This document shows, one piece after another, positions 31,690 through 38,259 of a stretch of 38,259 nucleotides of DNA; the first letter of the stretch is position 1; each line of letters begins with the position of its first letter. The stretch lies in the NCBI GenBank assembly GCA_903907985.1, contig CAIVQG010000044.1, positions 1-38,259 on the forward strand, read 5' to 3'. Under the pieces are notes generated by a model that worked only from the letters and a program-made list of their open reading frames with translations, made no database searches and was not told the DNA's origin. A program made the translations under genes and the position numbers. The DNA comes from an uncultured delta proteobacterium. Its GTDB lineage: Bacteria > Desulfobacterota > Syntrophia > Syntrophales > Smithellaceae.

Positions 31690-32018
31690 TACTTAGTTTC
31701 CTTTTGCCTTTGTGGGAAGTTTATTAACGGTTTCACGATAATCCATGATATCACTCTGTCATTCATGAAATTGTTATTGAGATTATTTATATCATATAGG
31801 GGTGAATTTACACAAGCTGGAATGTCGCTGCAGTCGCGTTGTAATATGCCGGTAAAACACGCCTCCGCAACTGCCGTTCCGGAGAAGAGACTATGTCATA
31901 ACGGCATTCTTTAGACGAAAAATCTTCGGCTTTCCATAAATTGGTTTTAATAGACTCTTAGCGGAGCCTGTCCTGAATCCAGCGAAGGATTCAGAATTAC
32001 CTTAAGTGAATATTTCTG
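31690..32018. other. non-coding stretch between J-domain gene and livF
   Basis: I see no gene here. A perfect 8-bp hairpin CTGAATCC-AGCGAA-GGATTCAG lies at 31973-31994, just 25 bp after the livF stop, but has no T-run. A second inverted pair TGCCGTT/AACGGCA is at 31872-31878 and 31900-31906, around a 21-nt spacer. The first may stabilise or end the liv transcript. The stretch also must hold the promoter of the J-domain gene, but I found no good match. Confidence 0.5.
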
Positions 32019-32726
32019 CTAAATCCCTAAATAAGCTTTTTTAACATTGCTGTCAGTCAGTAAAGCGGCAGCTTTGCCTTCCAGGATGATTGATCCGTTT
32101 TCCATCACATAGCCGCGGTGTGACAGCTTCAAAGCCATATAAGCGTTTTGCTCTACAAGAAATATCGTCATGTGCTGCTCAGTATTGATCTTTTTGATCA
32201 TTTCAAAGATCTGATTAGTCAGCAGCGGTGATAAGCCCAGCGATGGTTCATCCAGCAGCAGTAATTTTGGCCTAGCCATCAGTGCCCTGGATATAGCCAG
32301 CATTTGTTGCTCGCCGCCGCTTAAAGTGCCGCCCGCCTGATGCCTGCGTTTATTCAGAATCGGAAAGAGGTCAAAAACATATTCCATGTCTTCTCTGGTT
32401 TTCCGGGAATCTTCGCGCAGGAATGCGCCCATCTCCAGATTTTCCAATACGCTCATTCCGGGGAAAATTCTTCGGCCTTCGGGCACCTGCGAAATTCCGG
32501 CAGCGACGATTTTATCCGGGTCGGTTCTTTCAATGCGCTGCTGATTGAAAATAATCTGACCGGAGCTCGCGGCAACAATGCCGGAAATAGACATCAGGGT
32601 TGTGGTTTTCCCCGCACCGTTGGCGCCGATAAGCGAGACAATTTCGCCTTCGGCCACGGTGAGAGAAACGCCCTTGAGCGAGCGAATATTGCCGTAGCAT
32701 GTTTGCACGTCAATTAATTTCAGCAT
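32019..32726 (-). CDS. livF: branched-chain amino acid ABC transporter ATPase LivF
   Basis: The 235-residue ATPase has Walker A GANGAGKTT, the LivF-type TDPDKIVAAGISQVPEGRRIFPGMSVLENLEMGA, signature GTLSGGEQQMLAISRAL, Walker B LLLLDEPSLGLSP, and the C-terminal AAALLTDSNVKKAYLGI ending common in LivF. It is one of two ATPases that drive the LivHM channel. Its start lies inside the end of livG (17-bp overlap), so translation is coupled. It is the last gene of the operon. Confidence 0.95.
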   Translation of the reverse strand: MLKLIDVQTCYGNIRSLKGVSLTVAEGEIVSLIGANGAGKTTTLMSISGIVAASSGQIIFNQQRIERTDPDKIVAAGISQVPEGRRIFPGMSVLENLEMGAFLREDSRKTREDMEYVFDLFPILNKRRHQAGGTLSGGEQQMLAISRALMARPKLLLLDEPSLGLSPLLTNQIFEMIKKINTEQHMTIFLVEQNAYMALKLSHRGYVMENGSIILEGKAAALLTDSNVKKAYLGI

Positions 32727-33507
32727 CTGTTTCCACTCCCAGGTAGGCTTTAATGACTACCGGATTACTGGCTATTTCCTGAGGTGTTCCACGGGCAATC
32801 TCTTCTCCGTAGTCGAGAACAAATATTTTCTGCGCCAGATTCATGACCAATTTCATGTCATGGTCAATGAGCAGTATGGAGAGATGACGTTCCTTCCGGA
32901 GCCGGACAATCAGCCCTTCGAGTTCTCTGGTTTCCTGGGGATTCATGCCTGCCGCCGGTTCATCCAGAAGGAGCAGCTGCGGGTCGCAGGCCAGAGCCCG
33001 GGCGATCTCCAGACGGCGCTGAGCACCATAGGGCAGATTTCTGGCCAGATCATTAACATACTTGGTGAGCCCGATATATTCGAGTATAGAATAACTCTGG
33101 TTCACGATGTCATTTTCCTCGCCGCGTGTGCTTTTCGGAAGGAATATGGCGCCGGCAATCCCTGACTTCGTGCGGCAGTGGCGTCCGATCATGACATTCT
33201 CCAGAACTGTCATTCCCCCGAAAAGACGGATGTTCTGAAAGGTGCGCGCCAAACCCAGTTCTGTAATCTGATTGATTTTCATTCCATTGATCCGCCGTGA
33301 TTTTCCCTGCGGCGGATGCACGATAATGTCACCTGCGGTAGGCGTGTAAATTCCGGTCAAGCAGTTAAACAACGTGGTTTTTCCTGCACCGTTGGGGCCG
33401 ATGAGAGCGACGATCTGATTTCGTTTAATTTCCAGGCTGACGCGATCCAATGCCTTGATGCCGCCGAAATTCATAGTCAGATTTTTTACTTCTAAAACAT
33501 TACTCAT
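32710..33507 (-). CDS. livG: branched-chain amino acid ABC transporter ATPase LivG
   Basis: The 265-residue ATPase has Walker A GPNGAGKTT, the LivG-type LGLARTFQNIRLFGGMTVLENVMIGRHC, the signature region LPYGAQRRLEIARALACDP in which YGAQRR replaces SGGQ as usual in LivG, and Walker B LLLLDEPAAGMNP. The switch is LLIDHDMKLVM. It pairs with LivF on LivHM. Its start overlaps the livM stop by 4 bp and its end overlaps livF by 17 bp. Confidence 0.95.
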   Translation of the reverse strand: MSNVLEVKNLTMNFGGIKALDRVSLEIKRNQIVALIGPNGAGKTTLFNCLTGIYTPTAGDIIVHPPQGKSRRINGMKINQITELGLARTFQNIRLFGGMTVLENVMIGRHCRTKSGIAGAIFLPKSTRGEENDIVNQSYSILEYIGLTKYVNDLARNLPYGAQRRLEIARALACDPQLLLLDEPAAGMNPQETRELEGLIVRLRKERHLSILLIDHDMKLVMNLAQKIFVLDYGEEIARGTPQEIASNPVVIKAYLGVETDAEIN

Positions 33508-34730
33508 AAAACATCCCGCTTAATTGTCCGGCTGTCTTCTGTTTTGTGAAATTCATATTTTTTACGCATATCAGCCAGAATGCCCTGAGGACGAAAAATC
33601 ATCATCATAATCAGAGCCGCGCCGAATAAAATCATCCGGTAATCGCTGAATACTCGTAAATATTCAGGAAGAAGAATCAGAGCCAGTGCGGCGATAATGA
33701 CACCGGCAATAGACCCCATGCCGCCTAATACTACAATGGATAAGATCATTGCCGATTCCAGAAAGGTAAAACTGGCCGGATTGATAAAAGTTGTTTTGGC
33801 GGCAAAAATAACTCCGGCCATTCCCGCCCAGGTTGCTCCGAGCGCAAAGGCAGTGAGTTTGGCTTTTGTTTTATCGATACCCATTGCCTGGCAGGCGAGT
33901 TCATCTTCGCGCAGGGCAACCCAGGCGCGTCCAATGCGCGAGTGTTGCAGGCGATGGATAATAAAAATCGTCAGCAGACATAAAAGGATTAATAAAAAAT
34001 ACATGTAAATGGCGGATTGTTCCGGCGTCAGATTTCTGCCGAAAAAGCCCGGGCGCGGAATATTGGATATGCCGCTGGGGCCGAAAGAGAAGGCATTCCA
34101 GTTTTCCAGAACCAGACGGATGATTTCCGCAAAGGCCAGCGTAACGATGGCGAGATAATCGCCGCGCAGACGCAGCACCGGAAATCCGATCAGAATGCCG
34201 AAGATGGCGGCGAGCAGTGCTCCGACAGGCAGTGCCGTCCAGAATCCCAGACCGAAATGATAATTAAGCAGGGCGTAGCTGTATGCTCCGACAGCGTAAA
34301 AAGCTACGTAACCCAGATCCAGCAGGCCGGCCAGTCCTACTTCTATATTCAACCCCAGCCCCAGCATAACATAGATCAGGGCGGTGGTCATGATATTGAT
34401 CTGATAGTGAGAGAACACAAACGGGAAAATCAGAGCGGCGAGACCAATGATGATCAGGGCGGGGCGATAGAGACGCGGTTCGTTCATTAAGCGGTTTAGT
34501 GGTGACAGACCTGCCGGGGCGATAAGTTTTGTGCTGCTTTTTTTGTTCAGGAAGATCTGCCAGCAGAAGGAAAACGCAAATGATCCCAGGCCAATGAGGA
34601 TGATATTGTGCCAGCGCCAAATGACGATATTTTCAATCGTATTGACCTGAATCACCATGATGGGAAAAGTGAGCAGGATAAACCACGAGGCAATAAAAAA
34701 TGATTTTTTTAATTCTTCGGCAAATTTCAT
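33504..34730 (-). CDS. livM: branched-chain amino acid ABC transporter permease LivM
   Basis: The 408-residue membrane protein has an extra N-terminal pair of membrane segments, as in long LivM forms, and then the permease core. That core includes VMLGLGLNIEVGLAGLLDLGYVAFYAVGAYSYALL and the coupling segment ALREDELACQAMGIDKTKAKLTAFALGATWAGMAGVIFA. The late IVVLGGMGSIAGVIIAALALILLPEYL is also typical. It forms the transport channel with LivH. The C-terminus (YEFHKTEDSRTIKRDVL) runs into the livG start with a 4-bp overlap. Confidence 0.94.
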   Translation of the reverse strand: MKFAEELKKSFFIASWFILLTFPIMVIQVNTIENIVIWRWHNIILIGLGSFAFSFCWQIFLNKKSSTKLIAPAGLSPLNRLMNEPRLYRPALIIIGLAALIFPFVFSHYQINIMTTALIYVMLGLGLNIEVGLAGLLDLGYVAFYAVGAYSYALLNYHFGLGFWTALPVGALLAAIFGILIGFPVLRLRGDYLAIVTLAFAEIIRLVLENWNAFSFGPSGISNIPRPGFFGRNLTPEQSAIYMYFLLILLCLLTIFIIHRLQHSRIGRAWVALREDELACQAMGIDKTKAKLTAFALGATWAGMAGVIFAAKTTFINPASFTFLESAMILSIVVLGGMGSIAGVIIAALALILLPEYLRVFSDYRMILFGAALIMMMIFRPQGILADMRKKYEFHKTEDSRTIKRDVL

Positions 34731-34744
34731 CGTTTTCCCCGGGG

Positions 34745-35647
34745 TTACACCTTTTGCTGGGAGGAACGCCCCAGAATTCCCTCCGGCTTTAAAATTAATA
34801 TCAGGATCAGCAGGGCAAAGGCAAAAACATTTTCATAATCGCTGGAAATATAACCTGTGGCAAAGCTTTCCGTCAGCCCCAAAACCAGTCCGCCCAGCAT
34901 GGCGCCGGGAATGCTGCCGATGCCGCCTAGGACGGCTGCGGTAAACGCTTTAATGCCCGCACCGAATCCGATATAAAAGTTAATTCTGCCGACATGGGAA
35001 GCAATCAGAACACCGCCGATAGCAGCTAGCACCGAGCCGACAATGAAGGTGCGGGAAATGATCCGGTTGACGTTGACACCAAGGAGCATAGCCATCGTCC
35101 GGTCCTGCGCCACAGCGCGCATGGCTTTACCCATTTTGGTAAATTTTAAAATCAGCGTCAGGCCAAGCATAAGCGAAGCTGCTGTAAGAATGATCATAAA
35201 TTCTGCCGGGGCGATCCAAGTGTTCAGAAATGCTGGCAGTTCAACGTTCTGCAGCAGGTTGGGGAAGGGCAGAAAATCGGATGTCTGGGCCAGCATAACG
35301 TAATTCTGCAGGAAAATGGACATGCCGATAGCGCTGATCAGAGGCGAAAGCCTTGGTGCCTGCCTTAGCGGCTTGTACGCGATTTTTTCCACGGTAAAAC
35401 CGTAAGCCGCGGCGTAAAGGACAGCGACAACGGTTGCCAGAACAAGTACGGCCGGGCCGGACAAACCCTGCATTGTTAGCAGAGAAGCCGCGATCAGAGC
35501 GGTGAACGCACCAATCATGTATATTTCGCCATGGGCGAAATTAATCAGCTCCAGGATGCCGTAAACCATGGTGTAGCCCAGAGCGATTAGAGCATAAATG
35601 CTGCCGCGGGTAATGCCGCCAAGAAACAAATCCCAGAAATAATTCAT
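34745..35647 (-). CDS. livH: branched-chain amino acid ABC transporter permease LivH
   Basis: The 300-residue membrane protein has the LivH pattern GGITRGSIYALIALGYTMVYGILELINFAHGEIYMIGAF at its N-terminus. The coupling segment MGKAMRAVAQDRTMAMLLGVNVNRI and the late GFGAGIKAFTAAVLGGIGSIPGAMLGGLVLGL follow. Six to eight membrane helices are visible. It makes the channel with LivM, whose gene starts 15 bp later. The gene begins about 70 bp after the binding-protein gene. Confidence 0.95.
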   Translation of the reverse strand: MNYFWDLFLGGITRGSIYALIALGYTMVYGILELINFAHGEIYMIGAFTALIAASLLTMQGLSGPAVLVLATVVAVLYAAAYGFTVEKIAYKPLRQAPRLSPLISAIGMSIFLQNYVMLAQTSDFLPFPNLLQNVELPAFLNTWIAPAEFMIILTAASLMLGLTLILKFTKMGKAMRAVAQDRTMAMLLGVNVNRIISRTFIVGSVLAAIGGVLIASHVGRINFYIGFGAGIKAFTAAVLGGIGSIPGAMLGGLVLGLTESFATGYISSDYENVFAFALLILILILKPEGILGRSSQQKV

Positions 35648-35715
35648 TGTTTAATTGCCTGATTCCGGAGCTCCTGCCTGCAAGAGGATATGATCTTCAG
35701 TCCTCAGTCTTGTTT

Positions 35716-36843
35716 TTATTTTATCTCCACATACACGCCTTTTTGCACCTGATACATGGAGAAGCCTGCTCCGATGGCATCCCCGTCTTTATTAAATCTA
35801 ATTTTTCCCAGAGGCGTATCTGCCTGATATGTTCGCAAAGCTTTAGCAACTGCATTATGTTCAGTTGATTTGGCTTTGTTCATAGCATGGAGAAGCGCCT
35901 GGGTGGCCGCATAGGCGTTAAGATAAAACGCTCCGGGCTCGGCACCGTATGTTTTCCTGTGCTCGGCGATGGCTGCTATCGCCAGGGGATTTTTTGTCGT
36001 ATCTTTAGGGCCGGAAGCATAGACACCTTCGGCATAGGATGAGGCCACTTTAATGAAGGTTTGGTCTTTGACGCCGTCATCGGAGATGAAGGCCGTTTTC
36101 ATTCCTTTCTTACGCATCTGCTGTACAATGGAAGCAGCTTCGGGATGGTAGCCGCCATAAATCACCGCATCTGCCCCGGCATATTTTATTTTCTGGACGA
36201 TAGCCGAATAATCAACTGCGCCTGGAGTAACACCCTCATAAAGCACCACCTGAGCTTTTCCGGAGCCTTCGATGAATTTTTTGGCATACTCGGCAAAACC
36301 TTTGCCGTAATCGCCTTTGTCATGAATGATGACGATTTTACTTAACTTCAGCGTTTGCAGCGTGAAGTCGGCGACCAGTTTGGCCTGTGCGCTGTCGGGG
36401 GCGATTGTTCGGAAGAAATTAGGATATTGGCCGGAAAAGGTGAGTTCAGGGCTGGTTGCCGATGGGGAGATGACAATAATACCGGCATCTTTGTAAGTGC
36501 GCAAGGCAGCTTTGGTCGCGCCGCTACAGATATGGCCTATGACGGCGTCGACTTTGGCGGATACGAGTTTTGTGGCGACGTTTGTTGCCATCTCTGGTTT
36601 GCAGGCATCGTCCTCGATTATCAGCTCTACTTTCCTGCCGGCAACGCCGCCTGCAGCGTTGATGTTTTTAATGACCAGCTGGGCCGCTTTAACCGTGGGC
36701 TGTCCGTAGGAAGCCAGATCACCTGAATGAGCTCCGGCAATACCGATTTTAATCGTATCGGTTGCTTGCGCCGTTAAGGTAGTTATGAACATAAGGGACA
36801 AGAGCATTCCGATGAGGTATTTAATAATGAATGTACTTTTCAT
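35716..36843 (-). CDS. livK: branched-chain amino acid ABC transporter binding protein (LivJ/LivK type)
   Basis: I use the ATG at 36843, where AAGGAG lies 6 nt upstream; the longer frame from 36933 extends into a repeat element. The 375-residue protein starts with a signal peptide (MKSTFIIKYLIGMLLSLMFITTLTAQA) and continues TDTIKIGIAGAHSGDLASYGQ, the start of the type I periplasmic binding fold. Key segments are VIGHICSGATKAALRTYKDAGI, ISPSATSPELT, RTIAPDSAQAKLVADF, and YGGYHPEAASIVQQMRKKG. It captures leucine, isoleucine, valine or related compounds in the periplasm and hands them to LivHM. It is the first gene of the five-gene operon, under the promoter at 36874-36902. Confidence 0.95.
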   Translation of the reverse strand: MKSTFIIKYLIGMLLSLMFITTLTAQATDTIKIGIAGAHSGDLASYGQPTVKAAQLVIKNINAAGGVAGRKVELIIEDDACKPEMATNVATKLVSAKVDAVIGHICSGATKAALRTYKDAGIIVISPSATSPELTFSGQYPNFFRTIAPDSAQAKLVADFTLQTLKLSKIVIIHDKGDYGKGFAEYAKKFIEGSGKAQVVLYEGVTPGAVDYSAIVQKIKYAGADAVIYGGYHPEAASIVQQMRKKGMKTAFISDDGVKDQTFIKVASSYAEGVYASGPKDTTKNPLAIAAIAEHRKTYGAEPGAFYLNAYAATQALLHAMNKAKSTEHNAVAKALRTYQADTPLGKIRFNKDGDAIGAGFSMYQVQKGVYVEIK

Positions 36844-36873
36844 ATTGGACTCCTTGCTAAAAATGGTTAAATT

Positions 36874-36902
36874 TTCATACTTGAAAAGAGCTATGACGTC
36901 AA
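36874..36902 (-). promoter_or_regulatory. sigma-70 promoter of the liv operon
   Basis: On the minus strand TTGACG (36902-36897; five of six) and TATGAA (36879-36874; four of six) are 17 bp apart. The leader would be about 24 nt, with the AAGGAG site of the binding-protein gene. The left arm of the palindromic element at 36916-37063 ends 14 bp upstream of the -35. Confidence 0.6.
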
Positions 36903-36915
36903 GACTGAATCCATT

Positions 36916-37063
36916 ATACCACTTCCAATTCAAGCGCTACCTTTGTTGGCACAGCCTGCACCGGCGCAGGCCGGGGTAGTCGGCATCCTCAACGTATTGG
37001 CATATTCGCCTCCGGTGCCTCCTCCTTGCCGCCGCGGTATCATTATTGAATTGGAAATGGAAT
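36916..37063. repeat. dispersed palindromic element, copy B (148 bp)
   Basis: The left arm ATACCACTTCCAATTCA (36916-36932) is mirrored by TGAATTGGAAATGGAAT (37047-37063). The right arm is identical to that of copy A at 7656-7672. The interior shares the gcctgc-accggcgcaggcc hairpin and the ctcaac segment with copy A, but is about 20 bp longer. No ORF is convincing inside. It lies between the liv operon and the divergent HD-domain gene; the 180 bp from 37064 to the HD gene hold nothing else I can name. Confidence 0.75.
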
Positions 37064-37242
37064 TATTCCTGATGTAAAACAACGGTGCACAATGTGTTCG
37101 TGTACTTGCGAAATCCCTGCTCCTACCTGAGCCAGTGAGTTTCTTTTTTCCCAATTCAAAAAAATATATCAATCGGGAATGATCGAAAAATGGCTGAACT
37201 CTGACTTCACTTATGATACAAACACCGCGTGGAAGGTAAAAT

Positions 37243-37818
37243 ATGAAACTCGCTCCTGCATCTCTGATGGATAGAATTCCTACGCCGGAGGAATGCCATG
37301 AACTCATGGAAAAATATTGCATGTTGCCGAATATCATTGCCCATTCTCAACAGGTGATGCGTGTATCTCTGGTAATAGCAGATAACCTTAAAAACAGGGC
37401 ATCCATAAACAGGAATCTGGTTATGGCAGCGGCACTGCTTCATGACATAACCAAGACGAGATCTTTAAAAACAAGAGAACCGCATGATCAATCCGGTGGA
37501 GAGCTTTTGCGAGAGCTAGGATTTGGGCGAGTCGGCGAGATCGTAAGGCAACATGTATTCCTTCTTGATTTCAATCCGCATGAAAAATTGGAAGAACGAG
37601 AGATTATACACTACGCCGACAAGAGAGTGATGCACGACAGGATCGTAAGCCTCGCGGAACGAGTGGAAGATATCATTCAGCGATATGGCGCAACTGAAGA
37701 GATTAAGAACCGCATCCGGCAAAACGAAAGTAAGGCCTATGCCATTGAAAAAAAGATCGCGAGTTCCATGGCAGTTGACCTGGATAAAACTATTCAAATA
37801 ATCCAGCATGCGAAATAG
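37243..37818 (+). CDS. HD-domain phosphohydrolase
   Basis: The ATG at 37243 follows GGAAGG by about 6 nt. The 191-residue protein has the HD metal-site pattern: His34 in IIAHSQQVMR, HD at 67-68 in ALLHDITKT, His81 in HDQSGGELL, and His104 in VRQHVFL. A helical C-terminal part follows. HD proteins hydrolyse phosphoesters such as nucleotides or cyclic nucleotides. The short single-domain type, close to predicted HDIG/YedJ-like proteins, has no sure substrate. It stands alone between the palindromic element and the reductase-like gene. Confidence 0.88.
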   Translation: MKLAPASLMDRIPTPEECHELMEKYCMLPNIIAHSQQVMRVSLVIADNLKNRASINRNLVMAAALLHDITKTRSLKTREPHDQSGGELLRELGFGRVGEIVRQHVFLLDFNPHEKLEEREIIHYADKRVMHDRIVSLAERVEDIIQRYGATEEIKNRIRQNESKAYAIEKKIASSMAVDLDKTIQIIQHAK

Positions 37819-37937
37819 CGTGTGGGATTGGTCTGAACAAAAATATTGCCTTCTTCCTGCTATACACACACCGGTAGAGTCAGGAAAAGTTGCTGATTTG
37901 AAGCGATAAGCAACGTCTGACGGTGGCCAAGATTCCC

Positions 37938-37967
37938 TTGACACACAAGGCCGTGTTTGCTTATACT
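37938..37967 (+). promoter_or_regulatory. sigma-70 promoter of the GrdB/PrdB-like gene
   Basis: A perfect TTGACA (37938-37943) and TATACT (37962-37967) are 18 bp apart. Transcription should begin near 37974, about 65 nt before the ATG at 38040. The region between the HD gene (37818) and this promoter holds nothing else I can name. Confidence 0.7.
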
Positions 37968-38039
37968 TTCCCCATCAAAAAGCAATGCTTCATCAATTGT
38001 TTTCATCAAATGTATTAAACAGATTCCAAGAGGATGTCC

Positions 38040-38259
38040 ATGTATCAACTTCTCAAATACCGTTCGTTTGTCAGCTACATCGATCGTAGCAGGGAATATT
38101 ATGCCGCTCAAGGCTATACCAGACCATATGAGTGGCCTCACTATGATGACGTTCCTTTTACGCTGCTTACGAAACCACTTACAGAATGCCGTGTGGGATT
38201 GGTAACGACGGCGGGCAAGGCAAAACCTCCCGGAGCGGTCGCGGCAATTTTGGCCAAGA
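38040..38259 (+). CDS. GrdB/PrdB-like reductase component, N-terminal part
   Basis: The ATG at 38040 follows AGAGG by 6-7 nt; an ATG two codons earlier overlaps that site. The gene runs off the right edge after 73 codons. The visible part, with YAAQGYTRPYEWPHYDDVPF then LLTKPLTECRVGLVTTAG, matches the start of the glycine/sarcosine/betaine reductase component B and D-proline reductase PrdB family, cytoplasmic enzymes that reduce amino acids with selenocysteine. The catalytic Sec/Cys region lies outside the window, so the substrate and Sec content are unknown. Assignment is from recalled family pattern only. Confidence 0.6.
   Translation, partial: MYQLLKYRSFVSYIDRSREYYAAQGYTRPYEWPHYDDVPFTLLTKPLTECRVGLVTTAGKAKPPGAVAAILAK

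Noticed and set aside
34017-34490. 157-codon plus-strand frame
   Set aside because: It is antisense to livM, and its Gln/Asp-rich composition is a shadow of membrane-protein codons.
36947-36960. TGGCAC followed by TGCA, like a sigma-54 promoter
   Set aside because: The GG to GC distance is two bases too short, and the site lies inside palindromic element copy B.
1-38259. CRISPR arrays, tRNA/rRNA genes, prophage or transposase genes
   Set aside because: I looked for regular spaced repeats, cloverleaf-like arms and integrase/transposase motifs, and saw none by eye.

Overview
The window looks like a chromosomal segment of an anaerobic Deltaproteobacterium (Desulfobacterota), perhaps near Syntrophus/Smithella. 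This is inferred from gene content, not from a marker gene. The signs are a sigma-54 two-component system, an in-frame UGA that reads as selenocysteine, a GrdB/PrdB-like reductase gene at the right edge, a complete branched-chain amino acid (Liv) ABC operon, and several families of short palindromic repeats. I saw no rRNA, tRNA, CRISPR array, prophage or transposase.

Left part (1-10.6 kb): housekeeping and regulatory genes. From the left edge these are a cut-off PfkB kinase, a small unknown gene, and a sigma-54 response regulator with its membrane histidine kinase. Upstream of the kinase, on the other strand, is a near-consensus -24/-12 promoter. About 110 bp after it comes a strong intrinsic terminator with no ORF between, which is a candidate sigma-54-dependent small RNA. 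Next are rarA with a small Cys protein, rlmI, a mannose-1-phosphate guanylyltransferase, an HMA-domain protein with an in-frame UGA followed by a SECIS-like hairpin (a likely unannotated selenoprotein), maf and the PLP-binding yggS.

Middle (10.9-13.8 kb): an exported coiled-coil protein behind an excellent sigma-70 promoter, and a GAF-GGDEF diguanylate cyclase.

Core of interest (27.1 kb down to 14.0 kb, all minus strand): a probable operon for making and exporting a fatty-acid- or polyketide-like product. In transcription order: an MMPL/RND exporter fused to a methyltransferase, an MscS channel, a lipid A-type acyltransferase (frameshifted at an A10 run), a small unknown protein, a BtrH-like protein, an ABC ATPase and permease, an acyl carrier protein, an active-looking ketosynthase, a ketosynthase-like protein without the catalytic Cys, and a radical SAM protein. 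Two palindromic insertions interrupt the run, one of them carrying a GIY-YIG gene.

Right part (27.8-38.3 kb): a REC-TPR regulator, a small cytoplasmic histidine kinase and a TPR protein form a compact signalling operon facing a J-domain protein. The five-gene liv operon follows, then an HD-domain hydrolase and the start of a GrdB/PrdB-like gene.

At least four kinds of 100-400 bp inverted-repeat elements are scattered between genes. One family has two copies (7.6 kb and 37.0 kb).
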